From assembly GCF_000715075.1 (NCBI RefSeq), contig NC_134081.1, forward strand, positions 111,264,289-111,328,288: a stretch of 64,000 nt of DNA, in the 5' to 3' direction. Below are positions 11,784 through 23,200 of the stretch, in pieces (the first letter of the stretch is position 1; each line of letters starts with the position of its first letter). This DNA comes from Nicotiana tabacum. Lineage: Eukaryota; Streptophyta; Magnoliopsida; Solanales; Solanaceae. Below the pieces are notes generated by a model. That model ran no database searches. It saw only the letters and a program-made list of their open reading frames with translations, and was not told the origin of the DNA. Position numbers and translations under genes: made by a program.

Positions 11784-13300
11784 ATCACACCTCCTTTTTC
11801 CCGAGGGGATAGGGAAATTTTTCCAATTTAAGTGACATTATTTAAAATAAAATTATTTATTTAGTTCAGAGTCGCCACTTGGAATAATTTATAGTTTTCC
11901 AAGTCACCGATTTATTTTTAAATCCCAAATCGAGGAAAATTGACTCCATTTATGGTCCGCGAACACAGAAGATCGGGTAAGAAATTCTGTTAACCCGGGA
12001 AAAGGTATGAGGCACTTTCGAATTTCGTGGTTCTAGCACGATCGCTCAACTATTAATAATTAGACAAATTATCTGATTTAATACATATTTAAAACCTATT
12101 GTGCATTTTTAACTTTTTAACTGCTTTTAATATTTATGGAATTTGTTTGAACAAGTCGCGATGTCGTACACTCATTGTTTTTGTACATATTGCAAATCGT
12201 GTCACGTGAAACGCACCCGCGACTTACAACATGTTTCTTTTATTATTATTCAAAATTGTGGTCAAGTCGCTTGAAATGCGCACTTAGATTGGGATTTACG
12301 TATCGTGACCATGCCACGGGAACCATACCCATAACCACGATAATTTATTAATCGCGCCTAAAGCAAGCTAAGATGTTCTAGAGTTGTTCATTTCCTATGT
12401 ATGAAATTCGTTGTGAGGTGATTGATTATGGAATAAGAGTGTGGGAGATATGGATTGAATCACTAAACTGTTCATGAAATGGATTGTATTATATCTTGGT
12501 TAATTGCTAATATTTTATCTTTACAAAATTTAAGAAGTTGCAAATTGAAACTAATCTTAACGTCTACCTGAAGTTAAAATCAAGCAATTGGCTTTTAAAC
12601 AAACAAAAAAAAAAGACATCTTCTGCAGAACTAAAGGAAACGGATTATATGAGATATCAAAGACCATGATTCTCATCAAAATATGGGATCAAATGCTAGA
12701 ACTAAACGTACAGATCAATGAGGTCAATTTCAACATTACGGACCTCTCTTCCTGTTGCTGAACAATTTATTCTCACACGCATTATGGTGGGGATGAATAT
12801 AAATCAAATTGACACACAGACTAATTCATACATATCATTAAGTATAGATTCAAGAATTACAACACATTGCGAGTAAATGAACGACATTTAGTTCATGCAG
12901 AAATGGCTCGAAACAGTAAATTCCAATCAAAATAAGATAATCACTAAAATCAAAACATAATTTCATATTAGACCAAATCTGAAAAATTCAGGTTTACAGA
13001 GGACATACCTAATTTTACAAGGGTCAAATCTAGAAGCAAAGAAAAGCCAAATGAAGGCTAGATTCAGCAAGTTGGAGCTCAGCAATTTCAGAAAAAACAA
13101 CCAAATTAGCGAAAATCGACAAAAATCAACGGCTCCAAAAACAGCTTTCAGAAATCCAGAATAAAAAGAAACCGAGCTTTGAAATAAGTTCTTCTTCAAA
13201 GCTCAATTGAAAATTCCAGTGTTTCTTTCCATTTTTTAGCTTTTGATTTTTTAGATCTGGTATTTTGAACCGTAAACTTCGAGCTGGTTCTCCCAAGGCT

Positions 13301-13383
<83 letters not shown>

Positions 13384-13957
13384 GAGAAAGTGACAAAGGG
13401 GAGGCGGACAACTAGGATTTGGTTGTAAAAATGGAAGAGAGTCTCGTTCTTGAGAGAAAAATGTAAACAGGGGCAGTGGCTAGGGTTCGTCTTTTGGAGG
13501 AGAAGATCTGTTCTTCTATGGGAATGAAGGAAGGGGGGAGTGCGCCCATTCTTTGTTGTGGTTAGCGAGAGAGAGGGCAAATTAGGATCTATTTTAGAGA
13601 TGAAGGGGGATATTGGGCCGGCAGGTAGCGGGCTTGGACGAATGGAAGGAAAATGGGCCACTAGAAGCACTGGCCTAAAGCTGTAATGAGACCTCATAGC
13701 CTTCTCTTTTCTTTCTTTGTATTTTGCAAGACTAATCAATTTATTTAACACTCCTAATTACAACTAATTTTCAAAATTAACCTAATGACCTATTTTTCTA
13801 CAATTAATTAATTCAATTAGCTAACAAATGCATGTAGACTAATGTATTTTTTGGTATTTTAGTGTTTTACAAATGCAATTAATTATGCAATTAAAATCTA
13901 AAAATTATAAAAATTAAAAATAAAATTATATTTTCTTTAGGATTTAAAATGCAACTT
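11784..13957 (-). repeat. D 5' LTR, truncated at its upstream end
   Basis: Collinear with 1471-3674 from TATCACACCTCC through 'aaaatgcaactta'. It then diverges at ~13957, losing the terminal ~150 bp that contain TGAGCACC. Relative to the 3' LTR it has an extra 'ttatatcttggttaattgct' stretch near 12485 and a hugely expanded GT/GA array. Confidence 0.75.
13306..13378. repeat. (GT)n(GA)n compound microsatellite
   Basis: About 14 GT units followed by about 22 GA units inside the D 5' LTR. The equivalent place in the 3' LTR (2955-2971) has only about eight GT and no GA array. The expansion therefore arose after insertion. Confidence 0.95.
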
Positions 13958-14124
13958 AGTCACTTTTTTCTTTAGGATTTAAAAATATTTTTGTATTTTC
14001 TTTTTTTCGCTTTTTTTTTTCTTTATTATTTTAGTCACGTTTTTCTTTTTTCTTTTCTTTTTTTCACTCAATTGTTTTTTCACTCAATTTATTTAGTGGC
14101 AATGATCGAATCCGATGGGATTGC

Positions 14125-14164
14125 CTACGAATCATAACGCCGCATGAATCAGATTATTACGTAG
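14125..14164 (-). other. Stem-loop module, copy e
   Basis: Outer helix CTACG/CGTAG and inner helix TCAT/ATGA with a longer loop. Total span is 40 nt rather than 39. It is preceded by 'cgaatccgatgggattgc' and followed by 'ttcagg'. First module at the truncated end of the E leader. Confidence 0.55.
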
Positions 14165-14518
14165 TTCAGGAATAAAGAAAATAAACTAACTCTTTTTTTT
14201 TGAATTATTTTTTAATTTCCAAAATAAAGACTTATAATGAAGAAAAAAAATATTTTCAGAATTTGATTTTTTTTTTTGGAGAATTTTTTAAAATAAAGAC
14301 TTCTACAGAAAAAAACTTCTAAAGAAAAAATATATTTTTGGATTTTGATATGATTTTCTTTTTCAAATGAAAGACTTTTAAAAAGAAAGAAAATATTTTT
14401 GGTTTTAATTTTTTTTTTTTTATTTGGGATTTTTCTAAGGAAAGACTTCTAAAAAGGGAATTAAAGGAAAATATTTTTGAATTTTTGAAAATTGGGGGCC
14501 GGAACCGGTGAGGTTTGC

Positions 14519-14557
14519 CTACGTATCTCACATCCGGTGAGAATCAGACCCGCGTAG
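14519..14557 (-). other. 39-nt stem-loop module, copy f
   Basis: Outer helix CTACG/CGTAG and inner helix TCTCAC/GTGAGA, both perfect, with loop ATCCG. Flanked by 'ggaaccggtgaggtttgc' and 'ttcggtgg'. The cleanest copy in the E leader. Confidence 0.65.
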
Positions 14558-14884
14558 TTCGGTGGATCAGAAATAAAATAGATAAACTAACTCTTTCTTT
14601 TTTATATACAATTAATCCGACAAAATCTCCTAGCAAAGAAAATATTTTTGAATTTTATTATTATTTTTTTTTTTTGTAAATTTCAAAAGAAAGAAAATAT
14701 TTATTTGGATTTTGATTTTGTTTTTGTTTTTTTTTTAATTTTGGGAGAAAGACTTTTTTTTTAAAAAAGGAAAAAAATATTTTTGGATTTTTGGTCTCAA
14801 AAAACAAAACTTCTAAATAAGGAATTAAAGGAAAATAGTTTTTTGGATTTTTGAAAATTGGGGTCCGGAACCGATGAAGTTTGC

Positions 14885-14923
14885 CTACATATCTCACATT
14901 CGGTGAGAATCAGACCCGCGTAG
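14885..14923 (-). other. 39-nt stem-loop module, copy g
   Basis: Inner helix TCTCAC/GTGAGA with loop ATTCG. The outer helix is CTACA/CGTAG in plus sense, which is a G-U wobble in the minus-strand RNA. It is 366 nt from copy f, with an A/T-rich unit between them. Confidence 0.62.
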
Positions 14924-15679
14924 TTCGGTGGGTGTTGACATAACAGAAAAACATGATTTTGTTTTTTGGTTTTTTTTTTGAAAAGATTTGGTTTATTTTT
15001 TAAATGACTCTTCTTCTTTTTTTTCAAAATTTCGGCAGAGTTTCAGGATTTTTCAGAACCGAGTAAGTTTCCCTCTCCTCACTCTTGGTTTTTCTTTCTC
15101 TATTCTAGAAGATGGTCAACATGCAAGCCTACACAAATAAGTGCACAAGTAACACGTTAAATGCATCAGGATTGTCTTTTGAATTGGGTACACCTGTCCT
15201 AAACGGACCCAACCCCTGTGTTGAGTTCCCAAAGTCAAGTGCACGTGATGCAAACAAACGTACCTACTAGAGATCTGACATGAGATTTGTTCTTCTAGGT
15301 TTAAATTCTGGTGGAGAAGGTATCTAGACTGGCTTACTCGAGCGGACAACTCGAGCCGAGGAGGGTCAGCGTACCGGTAGCATTGCTTTCCGGCTTAGCT
15401 AGTGGTGCTCCACGCCTAAAATATGTGTGACTAAAATCCTTCACCGGGTGACAAGCACCTCGGCTATCTGAAAGAAAGCGGGCTATATCAAGCAAATGCC
15501 CAATTTAAATTCAAGAAGACTCAGAGGGGTGCGAGAGAAGATAATTTATATGTACAGTTCAACAATATCAAAGTGGTAAAAAGCGAACAAATAGCACATT
15601 AGGCCCAAATGAATCATAATATATATAAAAATTAATAAAGTCAAATAAAGTCAATGTACAAGCTCGAATTCTTGAGAAT

Positions 15680-15700
15680 CCCCAGTAGAGTCGCCAGAGC
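15680..15700 (-). other. Primer-binding site of E
   Basis: The minus strand reads CTCTGGCGACTCTACTGG directly after the LTR end TGTGACA, the same as in D. It shows that E and D use the same class of tRNA primer. Confidence 0.6.
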
Positions 15701-17501
15701 TGTCACACCTATTTTCTACCCCCAAAAAAAGATAATGTGTGTTATGGATTGTGAGTTAAAGAGTTTTTTCAATTAAAGTGACAAATTTGAGTAAGGATTA
15801 TTTTATTTACAGAGTCGTCACTTGGAATTGATTTTTGGGTGTTCCAAGTCACTTTTTATTTGAATCCATAGTCAAAGGAAGATTTGACTCTATTATTTTT
15901 TGGTCTGCGAAAACAAAGTTTGGGTAAGGAATTATGTTGACCGAGGAGAAGGTGTAAGGCATTCCCCGAGTCACGTAGTTCTAACATGGTCACTTTATTG
16001 ACTACAACTTAGCTTGAATTAATTTTGGATAAAATTGTGTTTTATTGGATTTCCATGTTTTACCTATCCATTTTTATTTATTAAAATTGTTAAAGAAAGA
16101 TTTGAATAAAATTATCCTAACCGCACCACTCAAGCGAATGTGCGATCGAGATAAATTTTATTGATTTTTTTTTGGTCATAACCGCGCTACGCAAGCGAAT
16201 CTGCAGTCATGACGAGGATTATTAGTACGTTAATACTTTTGGAGAAAATTACTACATTCGAAAAAAATTAATTTTAAAATTTATTAAAAGTCAACTATCG
16301 CACACCGGCGAATCCACCCAACGCCCCAAATCCTTTTCCTTGAGTCCAAACATTATTTTTTAATCTCTGTTTGCAAACGTTATTCATTTTCTCCTTAACT
16401 TATTTCAATTAGTTTTATATCAAATTCAATAAACAAAACAGCCTCTTCCTACTACATACAACTACACATTCATAAAAAACAAAAATATACATCTACCCCA
16501 CAAAAATTCATAAACGACTTCACTGAAAATTATGTCATGAGCACACATAAACTTAAAAATTAATAGTTAATTAGTTATATTCCTAACAAGACAAATAAGT
16601 TAAATGGTCAAGAGCTAATCTCCATTAAACAAATAAAGACAAAACTCTCATTTAGAGTCATAAAGTAAAGAGAGAACCTCTCCAAACATTATTCAAACAT
16701 AAACAAAAGTAAGATCTGAAAATCAAAAGATAAAATAAAATGGATAGAGATAGAATGGGACCTTTAACTTTCAATATATTAATGAACCTCAACTGGCACA
16801 TGAAGAAAGGTGCTCCGACCACTAGCAGAGCCACTTATCTGAATTTGAAAGCGGACCATACTATCGAACGGAGTTTGACAAACTCGACTTGACCTCGCCG
16901 AAACTCAATTTTTGGAGTGACTAACGGCTGTTTTTTCAACTGGATTTCAGGTTGTTTTTGGAGTGATTTTGGGACTGTTTAGTGGCTGAAGTGTTGCTGG
17001 GTGTAGGGCTATTTTTCAGCCATGTTTTGGAGTTATTTTAGCTTGGAAGAAGCTATTTTTGGAGCTATTTTTGGGGGCTGATTGCAGCAGGTTTCAGCCG
17101 CGTTTGGGTTACTTCAACGGTATTTTCAGATCTGGAACAAGGTGCTTTTAGGGAAGGACGATTTTGGAAGCTTTTAATGTAACGAAAATGGTCTTTTACA
17201 GAGGTGAAGTTGGCTGGTTTCAATGGAGGTTTTCACGTGGGTTTCATGGAGGAAGGAGGGTGGTCGCTAGGATTTTTTTTTTCATGAGGGAGGGGATCCG
17301 TTCGTTCTGTCCTCTCATGGGATTGTGGAGATGGTGTGTTTTTGTAACAGAGGGAGGTGAATGGGGACAAGCATGGGACACAAGGGAAAGTGGAGTGAGA
17401 ATAAAGAGTGTGGGGACAAAGAGTGGGGAGAAAGGGAAAGTAGAGTGAGAAGTGAGGTATTGATGAGAAAAAACTCATGTATGATCAAAATTTGGTGCTC
17501 A
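15701..17501 (-). repeat. E 5' LTR, complete (copy 1)
   Basis: An LTR of ~1.8 kb, reading TG...CA on the minus strand (plus-strand start TGTCACACC, end GGTGCTCA). Its left 1.15 kb matches the LTR remnant at 85-1470. Its right 650 bp are G-rich and carry open frames of 94 and 81 codons on opposite strands. These frames have no recognised domain and lie wholly in the LTR, so they are not called genes. Repeated at 46225-48026. Confidence 0.75.
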
Positions 17502-17999
17502 CGCTTATAAGTCTCAGTTTAAATGAGCTCGAAAAAATACTAACTCAACCCTACCCAAGTAATAGGCAGGGTTGAGGCGGGTCTAGCCCATTTTAACGGC
17601 TCTAGGTCAATAACTAAACTGTTAAATCTTATAAATGACTAGATACATGAAGATCACAATCTATGATAAATTGCACAAAACAGTATAATGAATAATCAAC
17701 CACACAATTAATTATATATAGACATTTTCAAAGTCCTAAATGGGGTTTCGAAGTTTCTATTCAGTGCAGAATGAGGACATGTCCAAGCTATTTTGAAATA
17801 CATCCAGGGATGCCAATGCTTCGTATCCTTTCGAAGTGTCCTATCATTAATGTAGATCCCTATATTCCATCATATTTCAATAGTACGTAATATTACAATT
17901 AATGAAGAATATCTCTATATATAAGTTACCATATTTTAACATATTTTAACAATATCAAAAGTAAATGATATAGTACCATTAACCTCAATGTATTAGACA
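17502..17999. other. Upstream region of DEFL-1
   Basis: No gene. 17545-17580 contains CTCAACCCT...AGGGTTGAG, a 9-bp stem. 17663-17835 ('caatctatgataaattgcac' onward) is clearly related to 24983-25145 and is a relic of an older local duplication. 17836-17960 resembles 37962-38045, which continues the same duplicated flank on the far side of the retroelement nest. Confidence 0.55.
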
Positions 18000-18053
18000 A
18001 TGGTCAAAGCCAGCGTATCAAAATTCCTTCAAACGTTGTATTCATCAAAATAA
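18000..18053 (+). pseudogene. Relic first exon of a defensin-like gene
   Basis: The preceding 'tattagacaatgg' context is the one found at the DEFL start codons (18506, 38617, 49022). The frame reads MVKASVSKFLQTLYSSK then stops. It aligns with the signal-peptide exon of DEFL-1 (MAKLSFSKSLYTVLF...) and has lost the hydrophobic core. No matching second exon lies nearby. This is a decayed third paralogue, present also at 48525-48578. Confidence 0.55.
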
Positions 18054-18135
18054 TACAATACAATACATAATGAAATGATACGTAACAACCATCCAAATAA
18101 GCTGTTAGGTATGGGAAACAATGGAGCATACCTCT

Positions 18136-18137
<2 letters not shown>

Positions 18138-18193
<56 letters not shown>
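18138..18193. repeat. (TA)n microsatellite
   Basis: About 28 TA units between the relic exon and the DEFL-1 promoter. The second copy (48663-48709) is shorter, so it is polymorphic between duplicates. Confidence 0.95.
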
Positions 18194-18195
<2 letters not shown>

Positions 18196-18445
18196 TACCA
18201 GATTATAACAATATTAAAAGGGCCAAAATAAATTTTATCAAAAGCTAATGCACCGAAGTGCTATTATCCTAACAAATTAATGAGTAATGTAAGGAAAAAA
18301 TGAGAAATGGTTAGTAAAATTAAATGATATATCATAAAAAGAGAAAAGTCAAACTTAATATATTTGCATATGAGATTCACTATCTGGCAGACACAATAAA
18401 TCTAGAACTAACATTAAATTTCCATAAACACTCTGAATCTTCTGC

Positions 18446-18452
18446 TATAAAT
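18446..18452 (+). promoter_or_regulatory. TATA box of DEFL-1
   Basis: TATAAAT lies 60 bp upstream of the start codon, a usual distance for a short plant 5' UTR. It is identical in DEFL-3 (48962-48968). In DEFL-2 the aligned bases read CATAAGT, consistent with loss of promoter function there. Confidence 0.6.
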
Positions 18453-18505
18453 TAGAGAACGAGCTGTTAATTTCACACCCTTTCATAACCTCAAAGTATT
18501 AGACA

Positions 18506-19589
18506 ATGGCCAAACTTAGCTTCTCAAAATCCCTTTATACCGTCCTTTTCATTGTGTTCCTTCTTTCAGGTATTTTCTTACACTCCTATAAACTACAATT
18601 GACCAGTAATAGCTTAAGTTATGGGCCGTATGACCAAAATTGATTTTTTTTTCTTTTATTAATTTGTTCCCTTTTTCCCTTTGTTTGCCATGGATTTATA
18701 ATTCTGGCCGGTTCCCTTTCTTTTTCTTAGTTTTTCAATTCAAAAAGAGGCCTTACAATCACGTTATTTTGATATTGATTTTTTTAATTCTAATACTTTC
18801 TGATATGTTTTAGTCAAAAGCACCTTATTCAAAATATTTGTTACTCTAGAAAATCACGAAGATATTAATTCTCCTCCCCCCCCCCCCCTCCTCTATTCCT
18901 CATCTAAAAAATCGTATAATCATTAATTAATTTACTTTTATAATAAATGACATCAAAATGGTTTCCGGAATGGGTACGTGTATCAAAATCTTGAACCACA
19001 ATAAAAATGCAGTTTCCAATTACATGAAGAAAAGGGGAGGGAAGAGGGAAAAAGAGAATCAAACGCACCCCTATTCATAAAAAGGTTATTATCGATACGG
19101 TAAGTGGCGAAGCCAAAAATTTATCTAAGGGTACTAAGCCAAAAATTTATCTAAGGGTATTCAAACTTAATAGAAGTTACCAATATACGTTGTGTAATTT
19201 TTTGATAGAGGGTGGTCAATTGACCACCCTTTAAGACATATAACTCTGTCCCTGGGTACGGCTAGACTATAAGTTTTGATAGTTATTAAGTTACATTCTT
19301 TTGCACCAAGTTGTTTTATTATTAGACATTTTATAAGTTTATACGTAGAACAATGATTTGATAGTCACAAAATTTGTTGATGGATGCAGTTCATGAGATA
19401 AGGGTTGAGGCAAAAGAATGTAGCGAAGGGCTGCCGTGGGTGGAAACGGAGTGCAGAGGAAGCGTGCCGGAGGGGAACTGCTGGGTAGAATGTCAAAAGC
19501 GACACGGTTTGGATGTCAAAGCCAGCTGCAGAGGATTCGACCCTAATTTACCCAAACTACTCTATTGCTGGTGCAGCTGGCCTTGTTAA
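18506..19589 (+). CDS. DEFL-1: defensin-like cysteine-rich secreted peptide, two exons
   Basis: Exon 1 is 18506-18569, with donor GT at 18570. Exon 2 is 19390-19589, after acceptor GATGCAG. The phase-1 join gives an 87-residue precursor ending in TAA. Residues 1-21 form a signal peptide (MAKLSFSKSLYTVLFIVF, then LLS); cleavage near VEA before KEC is likely. The mature part has eight cysteines spaced 10-8-3-11-12-1-3, the C..C..CxxxC..C..CxC..C order of the cysteine-stabilised alpha-beta fold, ending CWCSWPC. The glycine usual in the gamma-core GxC is Ala (ASC). A signal exon followed by a mature exon split by a phase-1 intron is the standard plant defensin/LCR gene layout. Likely role: apoplastic antimicrobial or signalling peptide; the target cannot be told. 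The 820-bp intron contains a repeat fragment and a 22-bp palindrome. DEFL-3 encodes the same precursor. Confidence 0.85.
18855..19206. other. 352-bp intron segment absent from DEFL-3
   Basis: Copy 2 runs straight from 'actctagaaaat' to 'agagggtggtcaa' (at ~49372), while copy 1 has 352 bp between these points. The segment holds a C14 run (~18880-18893) and part of a Solanaceae-type interspersed repeat ('gtggcgaagccaaaaattta', 19105). Its right end lies 2 bp from a perfect 22-bp palindrome (19209-19230). Confidence 0.85.
19209..19230. repeat. 22-bp perfect palindrome in the DEFL-1 intron
   Basis: The half-site AGGGTGGTCAA is followed at once by its exact complement. It is also kept in copy 2 (49374-49395). 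It adjoins the breakpoint of the 352-bp deletion. Confidence 0.9.
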
Positions 19590-20017
19590 TGCCTATTATA
19601 CTCTAACTTAATGCTATTCGTTTATAAGCAAAATATACTGGGGGTTTTCAAGTAATCTGGAAGACATTGTTTTTTATCATTTTATTTTTATTTATTTCTT
19701 TTCTTCTTAACTTAGTGCATTGTATGACATAACTTGCAAATATCATATAGGCTTTTTGTCCTTTTGGACACGTATAAAAGAAGAAAAGGCTGATATTAAA
19801 AGAATTAAACCAATCAAAGGGTGTGTTTGGTATGAAGGAAAACATATTCTGAAAAATATTTTACAATTTTTTCATGTTTGGTTGGTTTAAATATTTTGAA
19901 AAATATTTTTCTTATTAACTCATTTTCCTGCAATTGGAGGAAAATATTTTCCTTATCAAGAGAAGGGAAACATTTTCCAAAACTCTTTCTCAACCTTCCC
20001 ACCGTATTCCCCACCCT

Positions 20018-20210
20018 TAGGGGTGTTCGCCAAAAATCGAAAAACCAAACCAAACCAAACCGAGAAAAAAAACCGACATCTTTTTGGTTTAACTTGGTTT
20101 GGTTTTTAATTTTAAAAAACCGACAATATTTAGTTTGGTTTTGGTTTTATACAAAAAAAAATCGAAAAAAACCGAACCAAACCGATCATATAGATACCTA
20201 TTTTAAAAAT

Positions 20211-20272
<62 letters not shown>

Positions 20273-23200
20273 TTTAAAATTTTCTTTACAGTATATGTAA
20301 AATTTTACACTGTTGGGCCTAACCTTTGAAATATTTCTTTAACTGCAATGGGCCTAAGTCAATTTAGCATGTTCAGACAAAAGGTCTTTAATTCCTTAGG
20401 GTTTATTTGATTCTCTTTCATCCCTTCACAACAAAACATACGCAGCTTCCATGCCAAACAAAATTCTCTCCTCTTTCCCTCTAAAATTCTTGATAGCGAT
20501 CGATGGCAACCATAATTATGAGAAATGAGCAGGTTTTTGCCTTTCTTTTTGGTCTTAACCCCAACTAGTTATCTTTTTTTAATGGATAATTTGAAAATAA
20601 TTTACATGAAATTGTAAAGTATTTTTGTATCTCTTATGTAGTTCTTTTTTTTTTTTGACCATTGTTTGCATGTTTCGTCTCTCTTAGCAGGTGGATTCAG
20701 AAGCCGAGGTTCAGGAAATTTCTCAACTTGAAGGCAACAATACTCCATTTATTGATTCAAGTGTTCCTACTCCTCCTAAAAAGCATAAAAGAGCAGCACC
20801 TTCTGAAAATGATTTTGGCCTTGGGAGGGAAACATCAGATATTTGGAAATACTTTTTCAAATTTTTTGATAAAGATGGTAAGCATAAGTCAAAATGTAGT
20901 TTCTGTACTAAAACTTTTGCTTCTGATACTAAGAAAAATGGAACTACTACATTATGGAACCATTTGAATATTGTTTGTAAGAAATCCCCTTTTAGATTCA
21001 TTGACAGAACACAGACGACACTTAGGTCTTACCCAATTAAAGGAAGCGGACAAGAAGGTAGTGTTGGTACTTGTAAACTCGAAAAAGTTGTGTATAATGT
21101 CAATGAAGTAAGAAGGGCTATTGCTGAATTTGTGATCATTAATGAACAACCATTTAAAGTAGTCGATGGGGAAGGTTTTAAAAGATTAATGTCAATTGTT
21201 GTGCCTAATTTTGAGTTACCCTCTCGTTTGACTATTGCTAGGCAATGTTTAAAAATTTATCATGAGGAAAAAGAAAAGCTTAAAAAGCATATTCAAAATC
21301 AACATGTATGTCTCACTAGTGATACGTGGACATCGCTCCAAAACCTAACTTACATGGTTATAACTGCCCACTGGATTGATGATAATTGGAACTTGCAAAA
21401 AAAAAATCTGAACTTTTTTCAAGTTCCAGATCATAAGGGTGAAACAATTGCAAAGGGTATTGAGGTTTGTTTGTTAGATTGGGGAATTGAAAATCTATTC
21501 ACTGTGACCCTAGATAATGCAACTGCTAATGATGTAGCAATTAGACACTTGAAAGGGAGGATTGATGATTGGAAAGGAATCGTCTTGGGAAATGACTTTC
21601 TACATGTTAGATGTAATGCTCACATTTTGAATTTAATTGTAAAAGAAGGATTAAGTGATCATATTGAGTCTATTTCTCGGGTCAGAAATTCTGTGAAGTA
21701 TGTTAAGTCCTCTTCTGCAAGATTAGCTTCCTTTAAATCAATTGTTGAAAAGGTAAAGATTGATAGCCATGGCCTTTTGAGTTTAGATGTTGAAACCAGA
21801 TGGAACTCAACTTATATGATGTTAAGTATAACTATAAAATTTGAGAAGGCCTTTTCAAGAATGTATATTGATGATCACAAGTACCAAAAGTATTGTCTAG
21901 ATATGATTGGAAAAGCAACGCACCCAAGTGGGGATGATTGGAAGAAGGTAAAGATTTTTATAAAGTTTCTTGATATTTTCTACCAGATTACTTTGAAATT
22001 TTCAGGAACTTTATATGTTACTTCAAATTTTTTCTTCCATGAGCTTTTTTATCTTCTTAACTTTATTGTCAAAAATTCTCAAGGTGATGATCAAGTTCTG
22101 ATTGATATGGTTGTTAAGATGAAACTCAAGTTTGATAAATATTGAGGTGACTTTGATAATATGAATATATTATTATTTGTCACTGTTGTGTTGGATCATC
22201 GGTATAAGATAAGGTATGTGAAGTTCATTTTTGCTAAATCTTATGGTTCTGTGGCGGGAGATTTGAGATCAAACAAAGTGATAGATACTCTATCTCGCTT
22301 GTATAATTGCTATAAAGATTCTTCTGCTGAAAATTCTGATGAGATTTTGGGAGGTCAAGTTAGTACGATAAGTGAAGGTGATACTGGAGAGATATGGAAA
22401 TCACAATGGGAAAAATATTTGCAAGAACAAGATAATGAAGGAAGTAAGACTAATCTTGAGAGGTATTTGATAGATGATTTGGAGTTGGCCAAAGATTTTA
22501 ATATTTTGTCTTGGTGGAAAGATGCAAGTAAAAGGTATCCAATTGTTTCTAGGATTGCAAGAGATGTTCTTGCAATCCATGTTTCTACTGTTGCATCTGA
22601 ATCGGCTTTTAGTACTAGTGGGAGGATTCTTGATTCATATCGAAGTTCTTTATCGCCAAAGACGGTAGAAGCTCTAATTTGCACTCAACAATGGCTCAGG
22701 TCAACTCCCAAAGAATGCAACATTGAAGATATTTTAGAAAAAATCCAAAAACTTGAAATAGTTGAAAAAGGTAATTTTATACATTTAACTCATTATGAAT
22801 ATATTTATATTTGTGAATTACTTAATGCTTAATATTTTTATTTTTTTTATCTTTCAGAATATCCCGACAATATTTTGATTATTGATTAGATCGGATGATG
22901 GAACTGGCTTCAACCATATTCTTGTTGCTTGGAATTTGGATGTATTTTTTGATGTGGATGATTTACTTTACCATATGAAAAACTATTTTACAATATCCTA
23001 TTATAATTTAATTATTATAATATAAACTTTGTGACTTTGCAATCATCAGTTAACTTTCTAAAATTGGGGTGATAAAATAGCATTAATGTGTGTCTTTGGT
23101 GATTAGCTCCATCTTTAACTACAAGTTTGCATTTCTTTTTTCACGAGGGATTGTAGATGTGTATTTATTTGTGTAAAGAAGTTTTAAGTGCACAGGTCTG

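Larger units (their letters stand above)
1471..13957 (-). mobile_element. Element D: gag-only non-autonomous gypsy LTR retrotransposon (TR-GAG-like)
   Basis: Two related ~2.2-kb LTRs (1471-3674 and 11784-13957) enclose ~8.1 kb read on the minus strand. The order in element sense is 5' LTR, primer-binding site, long leader, gag, ~4.7 kb of repeats and spacer, polypurine tract, 3' LTR. No protease, reverse transcriptase, RNase H or integrase can be read in any frame between 3.7 and 8.4 kb. The element would therefore have to borrow pol from a Tat/Ogre-clade partner. The LTRs differ by many substitutions and by microsatellite length, so it is not recent. The 5' LTR loses similarity at ~13957 and runs directly into the leader of E, so the upstream LTR end and target duplication are lost. 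Confidence 0.8.
13958..15700 (-). mobile_element. E-element leader (no gag left)
   Basis: In minus sense this follows the E 5' LTR (15701-17501). It holds three stem-loop modules (copies e, f, g), A/T-rich spacer units, and the blocks shared with the D leader. It is cut off at ~13958, where the D LTR begins, so no E gag or pol remains. The duplicated block starts within it at ~15410. No supported coding region. Confidence 0.65.

Noticed and set aside
17164..17448. 94-codon frame repeated at 47689-47973 (and 81-codon antisense frames)
   Set aside because: Repeated only because the whole block is duplicated; lies inside the E LTR; no domain.
20691..20699. GTG start codon for the hAT transposase
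   Set aside because: It is preceded by a good 3' splice site (cttagcag), and an ATG exon with matching phase lies at 20503-20532.
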